Counted from the first letter of the stretch, positions 9,741 through 20,174 are shown. The stretch is DNA of 64,000 nucleotides from Maribacter aquimaris (GCF_014596745.1 NZ_JABTCF010000016.1:41807-105806); one strand, 5' to 3'. Program-made: numbers and translations. The notes: generated by a model not told the origin, from the sequence alone.

Positions 9741-10856
9741 ATGAACCTGAGCTATTGGGAATATAAAACATGGTTGTCCAATATCGATTATACCATTGTG
9801 GGTAGTGGCATTGTTGGGCTGAATTGCGCCCTGGTCTTACGTCAAAAATATCCACTGGCTAAAATTGTAGTGCTCGAAAAGGGTATTTTACCAGAGGGGG
9901 CAAGTACCAAAAATGCCGGTTTCGCTTGTTTTGGTAGTATTTCCGAGATAATCGCTGATATAAACCGTCATTCTGAGGACGAAGTGGTGCAATTGGTAGG
10001 TCAACGATGGAACGGAATACAATTACTGCGAAAGAACTTAGGTGATTCCGCTATTGGTTATCTACAGTATGGGGGCCACGAGCTCTTTATGGAGAACAAG
10101 GAAGAGCTGTATACCACATGTAGGGAAAGCCTTGAAAGGGTAAACACCCTTTTGAAACCGGTTTTCAAAAAGTCGGCATTTCAATTACAAGAGAACCGAT
10201 TCCATTTTAAAAATATTAAGGAGCAGTACATTACAAATATCCTTGAGGCCCAGATTGATACCGGTACAATGATGAAGTCCCTCCTACATTTGGTTGCCAA
10301 AAACGATATTCGGGTTTGGAATGCCATACAGGTCGAGGAATTTCAAGAAACCGGTAACGGGGTGGAGGTAAGGACAAATGCTTTTGCCTATACAACCAAG
10401 AAATTAATGATTGCTACGAATGGGTTTGCTTCCCAACTTATAAAAGAAAAGGTGCAACCTGCACGTGCCCAGGTCCTGGTAACAAAACCTATTCCCAATC
10501 TTCATGTCAAGGGAACTTTCCATTTGGATGAGGGTTATTACTATTTTAGGAACATCGATAACCGAATACTTTTCGGGGGAGGTCGTAATTTGGATTTTAA
10601 GGGAGAGGAAACCTATGAACAAAGCGAGACACCATTGATTCAAAACCGTTTGGATAAAATGTTGGCCGAAATCATTTTGCCCAATACACCTTTTGAGGTG
10701 GAAAGAAGATGGAGCGGAACGATGGGGGTTGGAACCGTAAAAAAGCCAATATTAAAACAACTTTCAAACAATGTGTATTGCGGTGTGCGATTGGGAGGAA
10801 TGGGGGTGGCCATTGGCAGCCAAATAGGGCGTGATTTGGCGGAACTTTCGTTTTAG
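9741..10856 (+). CDS. FAD-dependent oxidoreductase (DAO family)
   Basis: 371 residues. A Rossmann FAD-binding motif VGSGIVGLNCALVL lies near residue 17, and a C-terminal FAD contact block VRLGGMGVAIGS ends the protein, the arrangement of the D-amino-acid/glycine oxidase (DAO) family. These soluble or membrane-associated flavoenzymes oxidise primary or secondary amines; the substrate here cannot be read from sequence. It follows the accC terminator by about 10 bp with little room for a promoter, so read-through may contribute. Closed by its own hairpin. Confidence 0.8.
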   Translation: MNLSYWEYKTWLSNIDYTIVGSGIVGLNCALVLRQKYPLAKIVVLEKGILPEGASTKNAGFACFGSISEIIADINRHSEDEVVQLVGQRWNGIQLLRKNLGDSAIGYLQYGGHELFMENKEELYTTCRESLERVNTLLKPVFKKSAFQLQENRFHFKNIKEQYITNILEAQIDTGTMMKSLLHLVAKNDIRVWNAIQVEEFQETGNGVEVRTNAFAYTTKKLMIATNGFASQLIKEKVQPARAQVLVTKPIPNLHVKGTFHLDEGYYYFRNIDNRILFGGGRNLDFKGEETYEQSETPLIQNRLDKMLAEIILPNTPFEVERRWSGTMGVGTVKKPILKQLSNNVYCGVRLGGMGVAIGSQIGRDLAELSF

Positions 10857-10966
10857 AAATTACCCATTGTACATTTTTATTTTTATATTGTAGGTCTGTT
10901 TGATCAGCGACCCGCCCTAGGTCTTATTCTGCCTCAAAATCATTTATAAGTGCTATGAATAATTGT

Positions 10967-11004
10967 TATCGATAGTATCCGTGTACTATCGATACGTTTT
11001 TTTT
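10967..11004 (+). terminator. Intrinsic terminator after the FAD oxidoreductase
   Basis: Perfect 11-bp stem TATCGATAGTA / TACTATCGATA, 6-nt loop, then CG and eight T. It also isolates the next gene. Confidence 0.8.
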
Positions 11005-11021
11005 ATTTAAAATGATTTTTT

Positions 11022-11669
11022 ATGACCAAGAGTACATTGGGGGGATTTATTAAAACGGCTATCGCTGTTCTGTTTTTAATGGTTTTCGGTAGTTGCATTT
11101 CGTCCAAGTCCAATTATCAGCGGGAATATACGCGTCTGTGGAAAGAGATCATTAAATCGGAAGCCTGGAAAAATTCGTTGGTAGCCGATAATTCCAAGGA
11201 AAGACCCACATATGATCAACTTTATGCCACTACATCGGAAGACGTAATTCTAGAAGAAGATTACACCACACATTTGGATATGGAGGCACTTTTTGAAGTG
11301 CGTTTCGGGTCCTTGGTTTCAAGGGCTTATTTTAAGATCATTACAGAGGCAGAACATGCTGATAGCCGGTTAAGGGCGGAATATGATCGTTGGAATTCGA
11401 TGCAACAGGATTCAAGTATAGCCAAGGACAGGACATTCAGAAAAGATCTTGGTAACGTCATAAAAAAGTACAATGCCCATAAACGAATGTTAGAGGGACT
11501 TAAATCATGGAATATTTTTAGTGAGTTTCGTTCCAATGATTTCGATTTCTTTAAGGCAGAGAACAAGAATGAAGTTTACAGAATGTATAGAACAGGTAGT
11601 ACGGAGGATCATATAATCGGTTTTCTAATGTATCGATTGGCCGATTTGTACCACAATGAGACTCGATGA
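11022..11669 (+). CDS. Putative lipoprotein of unknown function
   Basis: 215 residues. An N-terminal hydrophobic stretch ends in a lipobox, VFGSC (about residues 21-25), followed by SSKSN, so it is probably lipid-anchored and exported. The mature part is charged and mostly helical (QREYTRLWKEIIKSEAW; SRLRAEYDRWNSMQ), with no domain I can name. The start is only about 18 bp after the upstream terminator T-run. The following gene begins 55 bp downstream in the same direction and may be cotranscribed. Function unknown. Confidence 0.65.
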   Translation: MTKSTLGGFIKTAIAVLFLMVFGSCISSKSNYQREYTRLWKEIIKSEAWKNSLVADNSKERPTYDQLYATTSEDVILEEDYTTHLDMEALFEVRFGSLVSRAYFKIITEAEHADSRLRAEYDRWNSMQQDSSIAKDRTFRKDLGNVIKKYNAHKRMLEGLKSWNIFSEFRSNDFDFFKAENKNEVYRMYRTGSTEDHIIGFLMYRLADLYHNETR

Positions 11670-11723
11670 GGTTTGATATGGAATATCCTAAGTTTACTGA
11701 TTATCGAATTTAATTATTGATTA

Positions 11724-12182
11724 ATGAACAGTCTAGACCTAAAAAAGAACTTGTATAAATTCTGTATGGATTTTGTACAGGAACGTATTTTCCGGATCCA
11801 ATCCCAAATGGAAGAAGTTCAAGAAGCTTTGACCTCAGAAACGAAAAGTAGTGCCGGGGACAAGCATGAGACAGGAAGGGCCATGCTTCAATTGGAAAGG
11901 GAAAAATTAGGCAAGCAATTGTCAGAGGCTGAGAATATGAAACAAGTATTGGATAAGGTTGATATATCCTCGAAAAAGGAAATAGCTTCCTTGGGTAGTT
12001 TGGTAAAGACAGCTGGGGCACATTACTTTTTGGCTATCTCTGCAGGGGAATATAAAATAGGATCTGAAAGGTATTATTGCATTTCCTTGAATACCCCAAT
12101 TGGCATTATGCTGTTTGGGAAAGGTGTGGGCGATACCATTAATTTTAATGGGAATGAACTACGAATTTTGGAAATCGTTTAA
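11724..12182 (+). CDS. GreA/GreB-like protein (coiled coil plus Gre C-terminal fold)
   Basis: 152 residues: an N-terminal coiled coil (about 5-80) with the motif SAGDKHETGRAMLQLE at the hairpin tip, then a compact beta domain ending KGVGDTINFNGNELRILEI, close to the FKBP-like Gre domain. Such proteins are often mislabelled 3-oxoacyl-ACP synthase in Bacteroidota genomes; nothing here resembles a thiolase fold. A role at the RNA polymerase secondary channel is inferred from the architecture only. Convergent with arfB, 5 bp apart. Confidence 0.7.
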   Translation: MNSLDLKKNLYKFCMDFVQERIFRIQSQMEEVQEALTSETKSSAGDKHETGRAMLQLEREKLGKQLSEAENMKQVLDKVDISSKKEIASLGSLVKTAGAHYFLAISAGEYKIGSERYYCISLNTPIGIMLFGKGVGDTINFNGNELRILEIV

Positions 12183-12187
12183 ATAGG

Positions 12188-12592
12188 TCAATCCAATTTT
12201 GGCCGACCACGGTTTGCCTTTTTTAAGGCATCTTTTTTCTTTTTGCGCAATCTTTTTTCTACCGATGATCTCGACGGTTTTGTCTTTCTGCGCTTTTTTT
12301 TGATTTTAATGGCATTCTCCAAGAGCTCCAAAAAACGTTTGATAACCAGTTCCTTGTTTTTTAATTGACTCCGGGTGGCATCGGCTTGTAGCATCAATAT
12401 ATTGTCCTTGGTGAGTCTATTGGCAAGTTTGTGGAGTACACGTTCTTTTTCGATGGATGAAAGTGCGCTGGAGTTGGCAACATCAAAGGCAAGTTCCACT
12501 TTCGTCGAAACTTTATTCACATGTTGTCCGCCTGCCCCACTGCTTCTGACCGCTTTTAAATTCAGTTCTTGGAGTAGGCCGGCTTTATTCAT
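12188..12592 (-). CDS. arfB: Alternative ribosome-rescue factor, peptidyl-tRNA hydrolase ArfB
   Basis: 134 residues. GGQ at 21-23 within SSGAGGQHVNKVSTKVEL is the release-factor catalytic motif. The C-terminus from about 100 is Lys/Arg-rich (IKKKRRKTKPSRSS), as needed to enter the empty mRNA channel. ArfB (YaeJ) frees stalled ribosomes with non-stop mRNA by hydrolysing peptidyl-tRNA. Length matches the family and excludes a full release factor. Its ATG overlaps the ABC gene stop in an ATGA, so the two are translationally coupled. Confidence 0.93.
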   Translation of the reverse strand: MNKAGLLQELNLKAVRSSGAGGQHVNKVSTKVELAFDVANSSALSSIEKERVLHKLANRLTKDNILMLQADATRSQLKNKELVIKRFLELLENAIKIKKKRRKTKPSRSSVEKRLRKKKKDALKKANRGRPKLD

Positions 12593-13572
12593 GATGACTG
12601 TATATTCAAACGTTGGTTTATGGTATCGATCGAAACATTCAAAAATACTTTTTTATAGGCTTCCAAGGCTGACCCATGGTTGAAAAAGATGCTTTGTCCT
12701 TCGTAGAGACCTTCAATCATAAAATACCCGCCCTTATAGTATGAACGCTTTACTTTGACCTCCAATCCCGATTTTTGGGATACCCTAAATTCATGGGCGT
12801 AAACAATGATACGACGTTGGGTGTCGGCATAGGATTTAATAATATTAATGGGTATTAGATTTGCTTCACCGAATAAACCTGCGATATATAGGTCTTTAGG
12901 ATGTTCAAACAAATTCTTCGGGGTATCCTTGGCAATGATCTTCCCGTTTTTCAGTACCACCACGGTATCGGCAAAAGGCAGCATATCATTGTGGTCGTGG
13001 GTAGCCGTGATTACCGTCACCCCTTTTTCCTTTAGATAGCCGAAAAGGTTTCGACGGAGGCTATTTTTCCGAAAGTTGTCGATATGGCTAAAAGGTTCGT
13101 CGAGTAGCAGTACCTCGGGACGTTGGGCTAGGACCCGTGCCAAGGCCACGCGTTGTTGTTGTCCACCACTTAAATATTTGACCTTTACCTTGGCAAATTC
13201 GGTCAACTCGATCATCTCGAGTAATTCTTGTGTGCGTTCCTTGAGCCGCTCGGGTTCAAAGACCGATAAAAACTGACTCACATTTTCCTCGACCATGGTA
13301 AAAGGCATAAGGTCAAAATCCTGGGACAGGTATTTCATGTAAGGCTCGCCCGGTACCAAATTGAAATTGGGACCCAAAATCCGGTTGTCATCCCAAAATA
13401 ATGCCCCGTCCTCAACATGTAAAAGTCCGTAAATGATCTTTAATAAGGTGCTCTTGCCACAACCGCTTTCGCCAATAATAGAGACATGTTGACCCTGCTG
13501 CACTTTTAGATCGATGTCCTCAAGAACAGGGGAAGTATTGTAACGAAAGGAAACATGGTCTAAAAGCAGCAT
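12589..13572 (-). CDS. ABC transporter ATP-binding protein, no permease nearby
   Basis: 327 residues. Walker A GESGCGKST at 34-42, signature LSGGQQQR, Walker B VLLLDEPF followed by the H-loop THDHND. The C-terminal 100 residues form an extra domain like the regulatory or TOBE part of importer ATPases of the spermidine/iron/sulfate class. No transmembrane or binding-protein gene is adjacent, so the partner must be elsewhere or the protein acts alone. First gene of a two-gene unit with arfB. Substrate not assignable. Confidence 0.85.
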   Translation of the reverse strand: MLLLDHVSFRYNTSPVLEDIDLKVQQGQHVSIIGESGCGKSTLLKIIYGLLHVEDGALFWDDNRILGPNFNLVPGEPYMKYLSQDFDLMPFTMVEENVSQFLSVFEPERLKERTQELLEMIELTEFAKVKVKYLSGGQQQRVALARVLAQRPEVLLLDEPFSHIDNFRKNSLRRNLFGYLKEKGVTVITATHDHNDMLPFADTVVVLKNGKIIAKDTPKNLFEHPKDLYIAGLFGEANLIPINIIKSYADTQRRIIVYAHEFRVSQKSGLEVKVKRSYYKGGYFMIEGLYEGQSIFFNHGSALEAYKKVFLNVSIDTINQRLNIQSS

Positions 13573-13596
13573 AAAATAGTTCTTTTTAAAGGTATA

Positions 13597-13626
13597 AAAG
13601 TCCGTCTCAAAAGGGAAACGGACTTT
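13597..13626 (-). terminator. Terminator of the prolyl oligopeptidase gene
   Basis: 9-bp stem AAAGTCCGT / ACGGACTTT with a 12-nt loop, and T-rich sequence on the minus-strand 3' side. Separates the peptidase from the ABC/arfB pair. Confidence 0.7.
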
Positions 13627-13654
13627 GCGTTATTATATTGATGCAAAATTTGTA

Positions 13655-15811
13655 TTATTCCTTGAATTCTTTAAATACCGCTTTATTCGGTAGTTCCTCA
13701 TACCCCATGTTGTACAGGGTAAACCCAAAAATGTCTGCATATTGCTCTATGGTTTTGCTAACGGGAGTACCCGCACCATGACCGGCATTGGTTTCTATTC
13801 GAATCAATGTTGGGTTTGAACCTATTTGTTTCGCTTGGAGTTCCGCTGCAAACTTAAAACTATGGGCGGGCACCACCCGATCATCGTGGTCACCAGTGGT
13901 TATCAGGGTGGCGGGATATTCAGTTCCTTCTTTTACATTGTGTACAGGAGAATATCCCTTGAGGTATTCGAACATTTCCTTACTGTCTTCCGATGTGCCA
14001 TAATCATAGGCCCAACCTGCACCTGCCGTAAAGGTATGGTAGCGTAACATATCCAAGACCCCAACGGCAGGCAAGGCCACCTTCATCAAATCCGGGCGTT
14101 GGGTCATGGTGGCTCCAACTAGTAGTCCACCATTACTGCCCCCGCGAATGGCCAAGTAGTCTTTGGAGGTATACTTATTGGCAATTAGGTATTCGGCAGC
14201 GGCAATAAAATCGTCAAAAACATTTTGCTTTTTGGTCTTGATACCTGCATCGTGCCATTTTTTACCGTATTCCCCACCCCCTCTAAGATTTGGAACGGCA
14301 TATATGCCTCCTTGTTCCATCCAAACCGCATTCCCAATACTGAAAGATGGGGTTAGGCTGATGTTGAAACCGCCATAGCCATAAAGAATCGTTGGATTCT
14401 TTCCATTCAACTCCAACCCTTTTTTATAGGTGATGATCATAGGTATTTTGGTGCCATCCTTTGAGTTGTAGAATACCTGGTGCGATTCGTAATCCTCTGG
14501 ATTGAAATCTATTTCCGGTTTCCAATATTGTAGGTATTCCCCATTTTCTACATTGTATTTATACGAAGAGCCTGGCGTATTGTAATTGGTGAACGAAAAA
14601 TAAAATTCCTTATCCTCTTTCTTTCCACCAAAACCGGAGGCGCTACCCAAACCGGGTAATTGTACCTCACGAACCAATTTGCCATCATAATCATACTGGA
14701 ATACTTTTGAAATGGCATCTACCATGTATTCGGCAAAGAAATACCCGCCACCAGTATTTGGGGAGAGTACATTTTCTGTTTCAGGGATAAAATCCACCCA
14801 ATGTTCAGGTGTGGGATTTGAAGCATCCACAGTGACGATTTTCTGGTTAGGGGCATTTAAATTGGTAACGATATACAGTTTTGAACCTACATTGTCGATG
14901 ACATGACTATCGGTTTCGGTATCATCCAAAATGGTTTGAAGCTTTGCATTGGGTTGGGTCAAATCTTTTATAAAAAGCTTGTTCCCGGAGGTAGAGATCG
15001 AGGCGGAGATATACAAATAACGATTATCCTTACTGACGCTAGCGAAAACATACCGATGCTTTTCCGCAGGTTTGGCTCCATAAATAACCTGATCCTCCTT
15101 TTGTGGAGTACCTATCTTATGGTAATATACTTTGTGCTGGTCTGTTTTGGCAGAAAGTTCGCTTCCTTTGGGTTTGTCATAACTGGAATAATAAAAACCA
15201 TCATTGCCTTTCCAGGAAACGCCACTGAACTTGATATCGATCAAGGTGTCTTCGACAATTTCCTTGGTTTTGGCATTTAAAACGATGGCTTTACGCCAAT
15301 CACTACCGCCTTCCGAGATAAGGTAGGCAGCCATGGAACCGTCCTCGGTAAAATGGAGTCCGGCCAAGGAAGTAGTGCCATCTTCGGAGAAGGTATTGGG
15401 GTCTAAAAACACCTCTGGTTCCCCTTCGCCTTTTTGGCGATAAACCACGTATTGGTTCTGTAGTCCATCATTCTTATAAAAATAGGTGTAATCCCCTTCC
15501 TTGAATGGGGAGCCCAATTTTTCATAATTCCATAATTTTTCAAGTCGGTTCTTAAGGTCGGCCCGAAATGGTATTTTTTCCAAGTAGCCAAAAGTGGTGA
15601 TATTCTGTTCCTTGACCCAAGCTTCGGTTTCGGGACTGCGATCATCCTCTAACCAACGATAGGGGTCTTTTACTTCACTTCCAAAATAAGTATCTACGGA
15701 ATCGGCTTTATGGGTGGTAGGGTAATTCACTGTTATGGGTTCTTTTTGGGTTGTGGTATTGCATGCACCAAGGAGAAGGGCAGCAACCGGAAATAATATG
15801 TATTTTTTCAT
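13655..15811 (-). CDS. Prolyl oligopeptidase family serine peptidase, lipoprotein
   Basis: 718 residues. Signal [18 protein letters not shown] with a lipobox cysteine at about 17 predicts lipidation, probably facing the periplasm. A seven-bladed propeller region (about 70-440) is followed by an alpha/beta hydrolase domain with nucleophile S559 in [11 protein letters not shown], Asp in [12 protein letters not shown] and His in [11 protein letters not shown] enzymes cut short peptides after proline. The full catalytic triad is present and the length is typical for the secreted bacterial form. Monocistronic between two terminators. Confidence 0.93.
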   Translation of the reverse strand: MKKYILFPVAALLLGACNTTTQKEPITVNYPTTHKADSVDTYFGSEVKDPYRWLEDDRSPETEAWVKEQNITTFGYLEKIPFRADLKNRLEKLWNYEKLGSPFKEGDYTYFYKNDGLQNQYVVYRQKGEGEPEVFLDPNTFSEDGTTSLAGLHFTEDGSMAAYLISEGGSDWRKAIVLNAKTKEIVEDTLIDIKFSGVSWKGNDGFYYSSYDKPKGSELSAKTDQHKVYYHKIGTPQKEDQVIYGAKPAEKHRYVFASVSKDNRYLYISASISTSGNKLFIKDLTQPNAKLQTILDDTETDSHVIDNVGSKLYIVTNLNAPNQKIVTVDASNPTPEHWVDFIPETENVLSPNTGGGYFFAEYMVDAISKVFQYDYDGKLVREVQLPGLGSASGFGGKKEDKEFYFSFTNYNTPGSSYKYNVENGEYLQYWKPEIDFNPEDYESHQVFYNSKDGTKIPMIITYKKGLELNGKNPTILYGYGGFNISLTPSFSIGNAVWMEQGGIYAVPNLRGGGEYGKKWHDAGIKTKKQNVFDDFIAAAEYLIANKYTSKDYLAIRGGSNGGLLVGATMTQRPDLMKVALPAVGVLDMLRYHTFTAGAGWAYDYGTSEDSKEMFEYLKGYSPVHNVKEGTEYPATLITTGDHDDRVVPAHSFKFAAELQAKQIGSNPTLIRIETNAGHGAGTPVSKTIEQYADIFGFTLYNMGYEELPNKAVFKEFKE

Positions 15812-15845
15812 GGACCATGAGATTAATTGGTCCTAAAATTAATAC

Positions 15846-15884
15846 AAAAAAACCTTTGGAACTAATTCGTATCCAAAGGTTTTA
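15846..15884 (-). terminator. Terminator of asd
   Basis: Perfect stem CCTTTGGA / TCCAAAGG flanked by A/T tracts; the minus-strand side ends in seven T. Lies about 30 bp after the asd stop. Confidence 0.8.
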
Positions 15885-15912
15885 GGCGTTAAGATTCTCT
15901 AGAAACTTGGTT

Positions 15913-16902
15913 CTAGACCAATTTGTTTTCGACTAAATATTCCGCGATTTGTACGGCATTCGTTGCGGCCCCTTTTCTAAGGTTATCGGCAACGATCCAC
16001 ATATTCAAGGTGTTTCTTTGGGTTTCATCCCTACGTATACGACCTACGAATACCTCGTCCTTATCATGGGCGTATATGGGCATGGGGTAGGTGTTGGTAT
16101 CGGGATTGTCCTGAACCGTAACACCGGGTGTATTGTTTAATAATTGACGGACTTCGTTCAAATCAAAATCGTTTAGAAACTCAACGTTTACCGATTCTGA
16201 ATGGCCACCGGCCGTAGGAATACGCACGGCGGTTGCCGAAACGGAGAAAGTTCTGTCATTGAATATTTTTTGGGGCTCTTGGGCCAATTTCATTTCTTCC
16301 TTGGTATACCCATTTTCTAGGAATACGTCGCAATGTGGCAAAGCATTACGACTTATGGGATAGGGATAAGCCATTTCACCCTTAACTCCGGCAATCTCAT
16401 TCTCCAATTGTTGAACGGCTTTTACGCCGGTTCCTGAAACGGATTGGTAGGTAGAAACCACAACACGTTTCATTTTATACTTATTATGTAGAGGTGCCAA
16501 GGCCATCACCATTTGAATGGTAGAGCAATTGGGATTGGCTATGATCTTATCTTCTGATGTTAATTCGTTGGCATTGATCTCGGGTACGATCAATTTTTTA
16601 GTGGGATCCATACGCCAAGCAGAGGAATTGTCCACTACGGTGGTACCTACTGCAGCGAATTTTGGAGCCCATTCGGTGGAAGTATCCCCACCGGCCGAAA
16701 ATATAGCAACATCGGGTTTGGCTGCAACAGCATCTGAAAGACCTATAACGGTATGGTCTTCTCCCTTATATTTTAATATCTTACCTACAGAACGTTCTGA
16801 CGCTACCAATAATAATTCGGTAATAGGGAAATTACGTTCTGCCAATACTTTTAGCATTACTTCGCCAACCATTCCGGTGGCCCCGACAACTGCAACTTTC
16901 AT
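15913..16902 (-). CDS. asd: Aspartate-semialdehyde dehydrogenase
   Basis: 329 residues. NADP-binding start MKVAVVGATGMVGEVML, catalytic C126 in IIANPNCSTIQM, and the block VRIPTAGGHSESVNVEF with the substrate-contacting His. Reduces aspartyl phosphate to aspartate semialdehyde, the branch point to lysine/diaminopimelate, threonine and methionine. Normal length. Single gene with its own terminator; the 246-bp gap to mscL holds only the mscL terminator and AT-rich DNA. Confidence 0.96.
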   Translation of the reverse strand: MKVAVVGATGMVGEVMLKVLAERNFPITELLLVASERSVGKILKYKGEDHTVIGLSDAVAAKPDVAIFSAGGDTSTEWAPKFAAVGTTVVDNSSAWRMDPTKKLIVPEINANELTSEDKIIANPNCSTIQMVMALAPLHNKYKMKRVVVSTYQSVSGTGVKAVQQLENEIAGVKGEMAYPYPISRNALPHCDVFLENGYTKEEMKLAQEPQKIFNDRTFSVSATAVRIPTAGGHSESVNVEFLNDFDLNEVRQLLNNTPGVTVQDNPDTNTYPMPIYAHDKDEVFVGRIRRDETQRNTLNMWIVADNLRKGAATNAVQIAEYLVENKLV

Positions 16903-17070
16903 AATTAATTTAATTTAGAAGGCAAATGTAGTTCATGCAATTAGATCGAACAAGACAAATCAGTTCTATTAATCAAAATATAACATAATGTTATAAATAT
17001 AACAATCAATTGATTCATATGAATTAGGTTCCCCAGTAAGGCCATAATATCCACATACATAAATAAAAAA

Positions 17071-17095
17071 AACCGACCCTGATTAAGGATCGGTT
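17071..17095 (-). terminator. Terminator of mscL
   Basis: AACCGA / TCGGTT stem extended by CCT / AGG with a wobble that pairs only on the minus-strand RNA, followed on that strand by eight T. Confidence 0.65.
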
Positions 17096-17148
17096 AAGTT
17101 AATTTCCAGTGTAGCGGTTGCCAGTAGTAAAACTGGCATATATGTAGA

Positions 17149-17553
17149 CTATTGTTTTTTCAACAAGTCCCTGATTTCAGCCAATAAATCTTCTTGACTT
17201 GGACCTGCTGGTGCAGCTGGTGCTGGTGGAGTTTTTGATTTGTTATAAGCCTTTACGATCATAAACATTACGAAACCTACGATCAATAAGTTAACGATGG
17301 TGTTAATCCATTTACCCCAACGAATTGCATTTTCAGCAACATATCCTTCCGCTCCTTCAACTCCGGAAGCCTCGGTCAATACAATTTTTAGGTTGGCAAA
17401 GTCCATACCTCCTGCGAAGTGACCTACAATCGGCATAATGATATCAGCTACAAATCCGTTTACTACAAGGCCTACGGCTCCTGCAAGAATAACAGCAACG
17501 GCAAAGTCAATTACATTGCCGGTCATAATAAAATTCTTGAATTCTTTTAACAT
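17149..17553 (-). CDS. mscL: Large-conductance mechanosensitive channel
   Basis: 134 residues. N-terminal MLKEFKNFIMTGNVIDFAVAVILAGAVG is the S1/TM1 region of MscL, a second membrane helix is at about 80-100, and a cytoplasmic helix ends DLLAEIRDLLKKQ. The homopentamer opens under membrane tension to protect against hypo-osmotic shock. The periplasmic loop is long (about 35-75). Monocistronic, with its own terminator and a candidate promoter. Confidence 0.95.
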   Translation of the reverse strand: MLKEFKNFIMTGNVIDFAVAVILAGAVGLVVNGFVADIIMPIVGHFAGGMDFANLKIVLTEASGVEGAEGYVAENAIRWGKWINTIVNLLIVGFVMFMIVKAYNKSKTPPAPAAPAGPSQEDLLAEIRDLLKKQ

Positions 17554-17588
17554 TTTAGTGTTTTTTATAGTTAATTATTAATGTGCCT

Positions 17589-17619
17589 GCAATGTAGGCA
17601 AAAAAAGGGTTGCTAACAA
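17589..17619 (-). promoter_or_regulatory. Candidate mscL promoter
   Basis: On the minus strand TTG, 20-nt spacer, TACATTGC (a near match to TAnnTTTG). The -7 lies inside a small inverted repeat, TGCCT / AGGCA (17584-17600), which may be accidental. Confidence 0.4.
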
Positions 17620-17635
17620 AATGTTAAATAGTATT

Positions 17636-18745
17636 TTATTCCCCCTTCAATACCCTAGTAACCCTTTGTGATATAGCGGTTAACAGTTCATAGGAAATGG
17701 TATTTCCATAGGCCGCGAACGTATCTGCATTGGGGTGTTTGCCAAAAATGATGACCTCATCCCCTTCAGCGCATTGAATGTCGGTAACGTCGATCATGAT
17801 CATGTCCATACAGACATTGCCTATAATGGGTGCCATTTTCCCATTGACATTGACAAAAGCCTTACCATTGCCGTATTGTCGACCAATGCCGTCGGCATGC
17901 CCAATGGGGAGTGTTGCTGTTACCCGTGGGGTATTAGAGGAATAGGCCCTGTTGTACCCTACACTTTCATGGGGTTCTATTTTATGGATTTGGGAAATAA
18001 CCGTTTTTAAGGTCATTACAGGTTTTAATTGGGAATCGATATCAGGTTCATTGCCAAGACCATAAAGTCCGATACCACTACGGACCATGTTAAACTGGGC
18101 TTCAGGATAATTGATGATACCAGAGGTGTTGAGGATATGTTTAAGAGGGCTATAGCCCAGTTTTTCCTCAAATTCCAAGGCGATGTCAGTGAATGTATCA
18201 ATCTGTTTTAGGGTAAACTCCCTTTCATTGGGATCCTCGGTGGCGGCCAAATGGGAAAGGATGGATGTGATTTTCAGTTCCTCCCTATCCTTGAGCTGAT
18301 TTAGGATATAATCAACATCATTCCCTGAAAACCCCAAACGATTCAAACCGGTATTGAATTTTATATGAACCGGGTAATTCTTTTGATTGTTCTGTTTTGC
18401 GGCCGCTATGAACTCTTTTAAGATTTTGGGGGAATATAGGCTTGGCTCCAAGCAATTTTCGATAAGCGCATCAAAATGTATGGGTTGTGGGTGCAATACC
18501 AGAATAGGTTTGCCAATGCCGGCTTTACGCAGGGCAATTCCTTCCTTAGTGTAAGCAACAGCAAAATAATCAATGCCTAAAGCCTCCATTTTTTTGGCAA
18601 TACTCGTTGCTTCGGAACCATAGGCGAAAGCCTTGACTACGGCTAAAAATTTAGTATCTGGTTTTAAACGGGACTTTAGATACTTAAAATTATGTTCTAG
18701 AGCATTAAGATCGATCTCTAAAACGGTTTCAAGGGTTTTTGGCAT
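17636..18745 (-). CDS. alr: Alanine racemase
   Basis: 369 residues from the ATG at 18745 ([19 protein letters not shown]). The frame runs 15 codons further upstream, but that part lies within the end of tdk and is not family-like. PLP lysine K38 in [11 protein letters not shown]; catalytic tyrosine in VGYNRAY; second-domain blocks [11 protein letters not shown] are present. Converts L- to D-alanine for peptidoglycan. The start overlaps the tdk stop by 17 bp, so tdk and alr form one transcription unit. AFAYG replaces the common A-x-A-Y-G with conserved function. Confidence 0.93.
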   Translation of the reverse strand: MPKTLETVLEIDLNALEHNFKYLKSRLKPDTKFLAVVKAFAYGSEATSIAKKMEALGIDYFAVAYTKEGIALRKAGIGKPILVLHPQPIHFDALIENCLEPSLYSPKILKEFIAAAKQNNQKNYPVHIKFNTGLNRLGFSGNDVDYILNQLKDREELKITSILSHLAATEDPNEREFTLKQIDTFTDIALEFEEKLGYSPLKHILNTSGIINYPEAQFNMVRSGIGLYGLGNEPDIDSQLKPVMTLKTVISQIHKIEPHESVGYNRAYSSNTPRVTATLPIGHADGIGRQYGNGKAFVNVNGKMAPIIGNVCMDMIMIDVTDIQCAEGDEVIIFGKHPNADTFAAYGNTISYELLTAISQRVTRVLKGE

Positions 18746-19382
18746 TGGTGTCTTTTTTAGTTTTAGGGATTTCCTCAACATCCACATCAATATCCCTTAC
18801 CCTTTCCTTTAGCATTGCCTTGTAGTAGGCGGCCCTGCTCAAAGGTTCATATTCGTTGGTTTCCCCCAGCATGACCAAGTCATCACTACTAGCTTTTCTA
18901 AAACTATAGTTCGCTAAATTTCCGGTTCGTGTACAAACGGCATGTACTTTGGTCACATATTCGGCAGTTGCCATTAAAGCGGGCATAGGACCAAAGGGAT
19001 TGCCTTTAAAATCCATGTCAAGACCAGCAACGATAACACGTATCCCTTTGTTGGCCAAATCATTACATACAGTTACGATTTCATCATCAAAAAATTGGGC
19101 TTCATCAATACCAATAACATCGCAGGTGTCAGCCAAAATACGGATATTGGCAGCGGCAGGTACCGGGGTAGAACGTATTTCGTTCGCATCGTGGGAGACC
19201 ACCATGGCTTCATCGTATCGCGTATCGATCATAGGTTTAAAGATCTCAACCTTTTGTTTTGCGAATTGGGCGCGCTTTAGCCGACGGATCAATTCCTCGG
19301 TCTTACCGGAGAACATAGAGCCACAGATAACCTCTATCCAGCCGAATTGTTCTTCATGATTAACGGTATTTTCGAGAAACAT
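18729..19382 (-). CDS. tdk: Thymidine kinase
   Basis: 217 residues. Walker A GSMFSGKT at 21-28, the Asp-containing block [11 protein letters not shown], and C-terminal lasso-region residues [14 protein letters not shown]. Phosphorylates thymidine in the salvage pathway (type II tetrameric enzyme). The usual zinc cysteines near the C-terminus are mostly missing: one Cys in HAVCTRTG is visible but not a CxxC pair, as in several Bacteroidota enzymes. First gene of the tdk-alr unit. Confidence 0.93.
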   Translation of the reverse strand: MFLENTVNHEEQFGWIEVICGSMFSGKTEELIRRLKRAQFAKQKVEIFKPMIDTRYDEAMVVSHDANEIRSTPVPAAANIRILADTCDVIGIDEAQFFDDEIVTVCNDLANKGIRVIVAGLDMDFKGNPFGPMPALMATAEYVTKVHAVCTRTGNLANYSFRKASSDDLVMLGETNEYEPLSRAAYYKAMLKERVRDIDVDVEEIPKTKKDTNAKNP

Positions 19383-19484
19383 TTTGTAATTTTAAGACGA
19401 AAATAAGGTCTTTTTTCGTTGTTTATAAATAGAAGGATAAAGTTATTCAAAATTGACCCACTTTTTTCCAAAAGAAAATAAAAG

Positions 19485-20174
19485 ATGAAAAGAAAATTGA
19501 AAGAGGAATTGGTAAAAATGTCGAAGGACATAATCAATTCCAATAATTTAAATGAAATCAGTGAACTATATGAGACCGCAAAGAGCCTCTATGAAAAATT
19601 GGCGGTATTGAAATTCATTGAAGAAGAATTGAACGATATAGAGGTAGATGTGACCAAGAATGTAATTGCAGCCAAGTTTGAAAAGATGGCAAATGCGGTG
19701 TTGAGCGCCAATTCATCGGTACCTGAAAGTAATCCGCATGAGGAGGATATCATTACCCCAGGGATGCAGACCATCAAGGATATGGTCTCTGAGATGCCCA
19801 GTGGTGAAGGCATTGATGAGGTCTTGAAGGAGTTTATGGGCAAACCCCATGTAATGAAGGACGACAAGGAGTTGTTTACGCCTACTGCGGATAGTGGCAT
19901 ACAAAAGGATACAAAAGTAAAATCGCTGAATGATAAGTTGGCGGAAAAGGAGTTGAAAATCGATTTGAATAATCGCTTGGCCTTTGTAAAACATCTTTTT
20001 AATGATAGCACGGAAGATTACAACAGGGTATTATCACAATTGAACACCATAGATTCAGAGGAACGCAGTATTGCCTTTATTGATAATATGGTGAAACCCG
20101 ATTATAACAACTGGAAAGGCAAGGAACAATATGAGGAGCGATTTAAGGCTTTAATAGCCCGTAAATTCTCTTAG
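19485..20174 (+). CDS. Conserved hypothetical protein, helical
   Basis: 229 residues, no signal or membrane segment. Two helical parts flank a low-complexity acidic middle: about 1-75 (NLNEISELYETAKSLYEKL) and about 150-229 (NNRLAFVKHLFNDSTEDYNR; a C-terminal YEERFKALIARKF). I recognise this as the kind of short protein found between tdk and rsmI in flavobacteria but cannot give it a function. The ATG at 19518 (MSKDIINSNN) is an equally good start. Followed by a terminator. Confidence 0.7.
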   Translation: MKRKLKEELVKMSKDIINSNNLNEISELYETAKSLYEKLAVLKFIEEELNDIEVDVTKNVIAAKFEKMANAVLSANSSVPESNPHEEDIITPGMQTIKDMVSEMPSGEGIDEVLKEFMGKPHVMKDDKELFTPTADSGIQKDTKVKSLNDKLAEKELKIDLNNRLAFVKHLFNDSTEDYNRVLSQLNTIDSEERSIAFIDNMVKPDYNNWKGKEQYEERFKALIARKFS

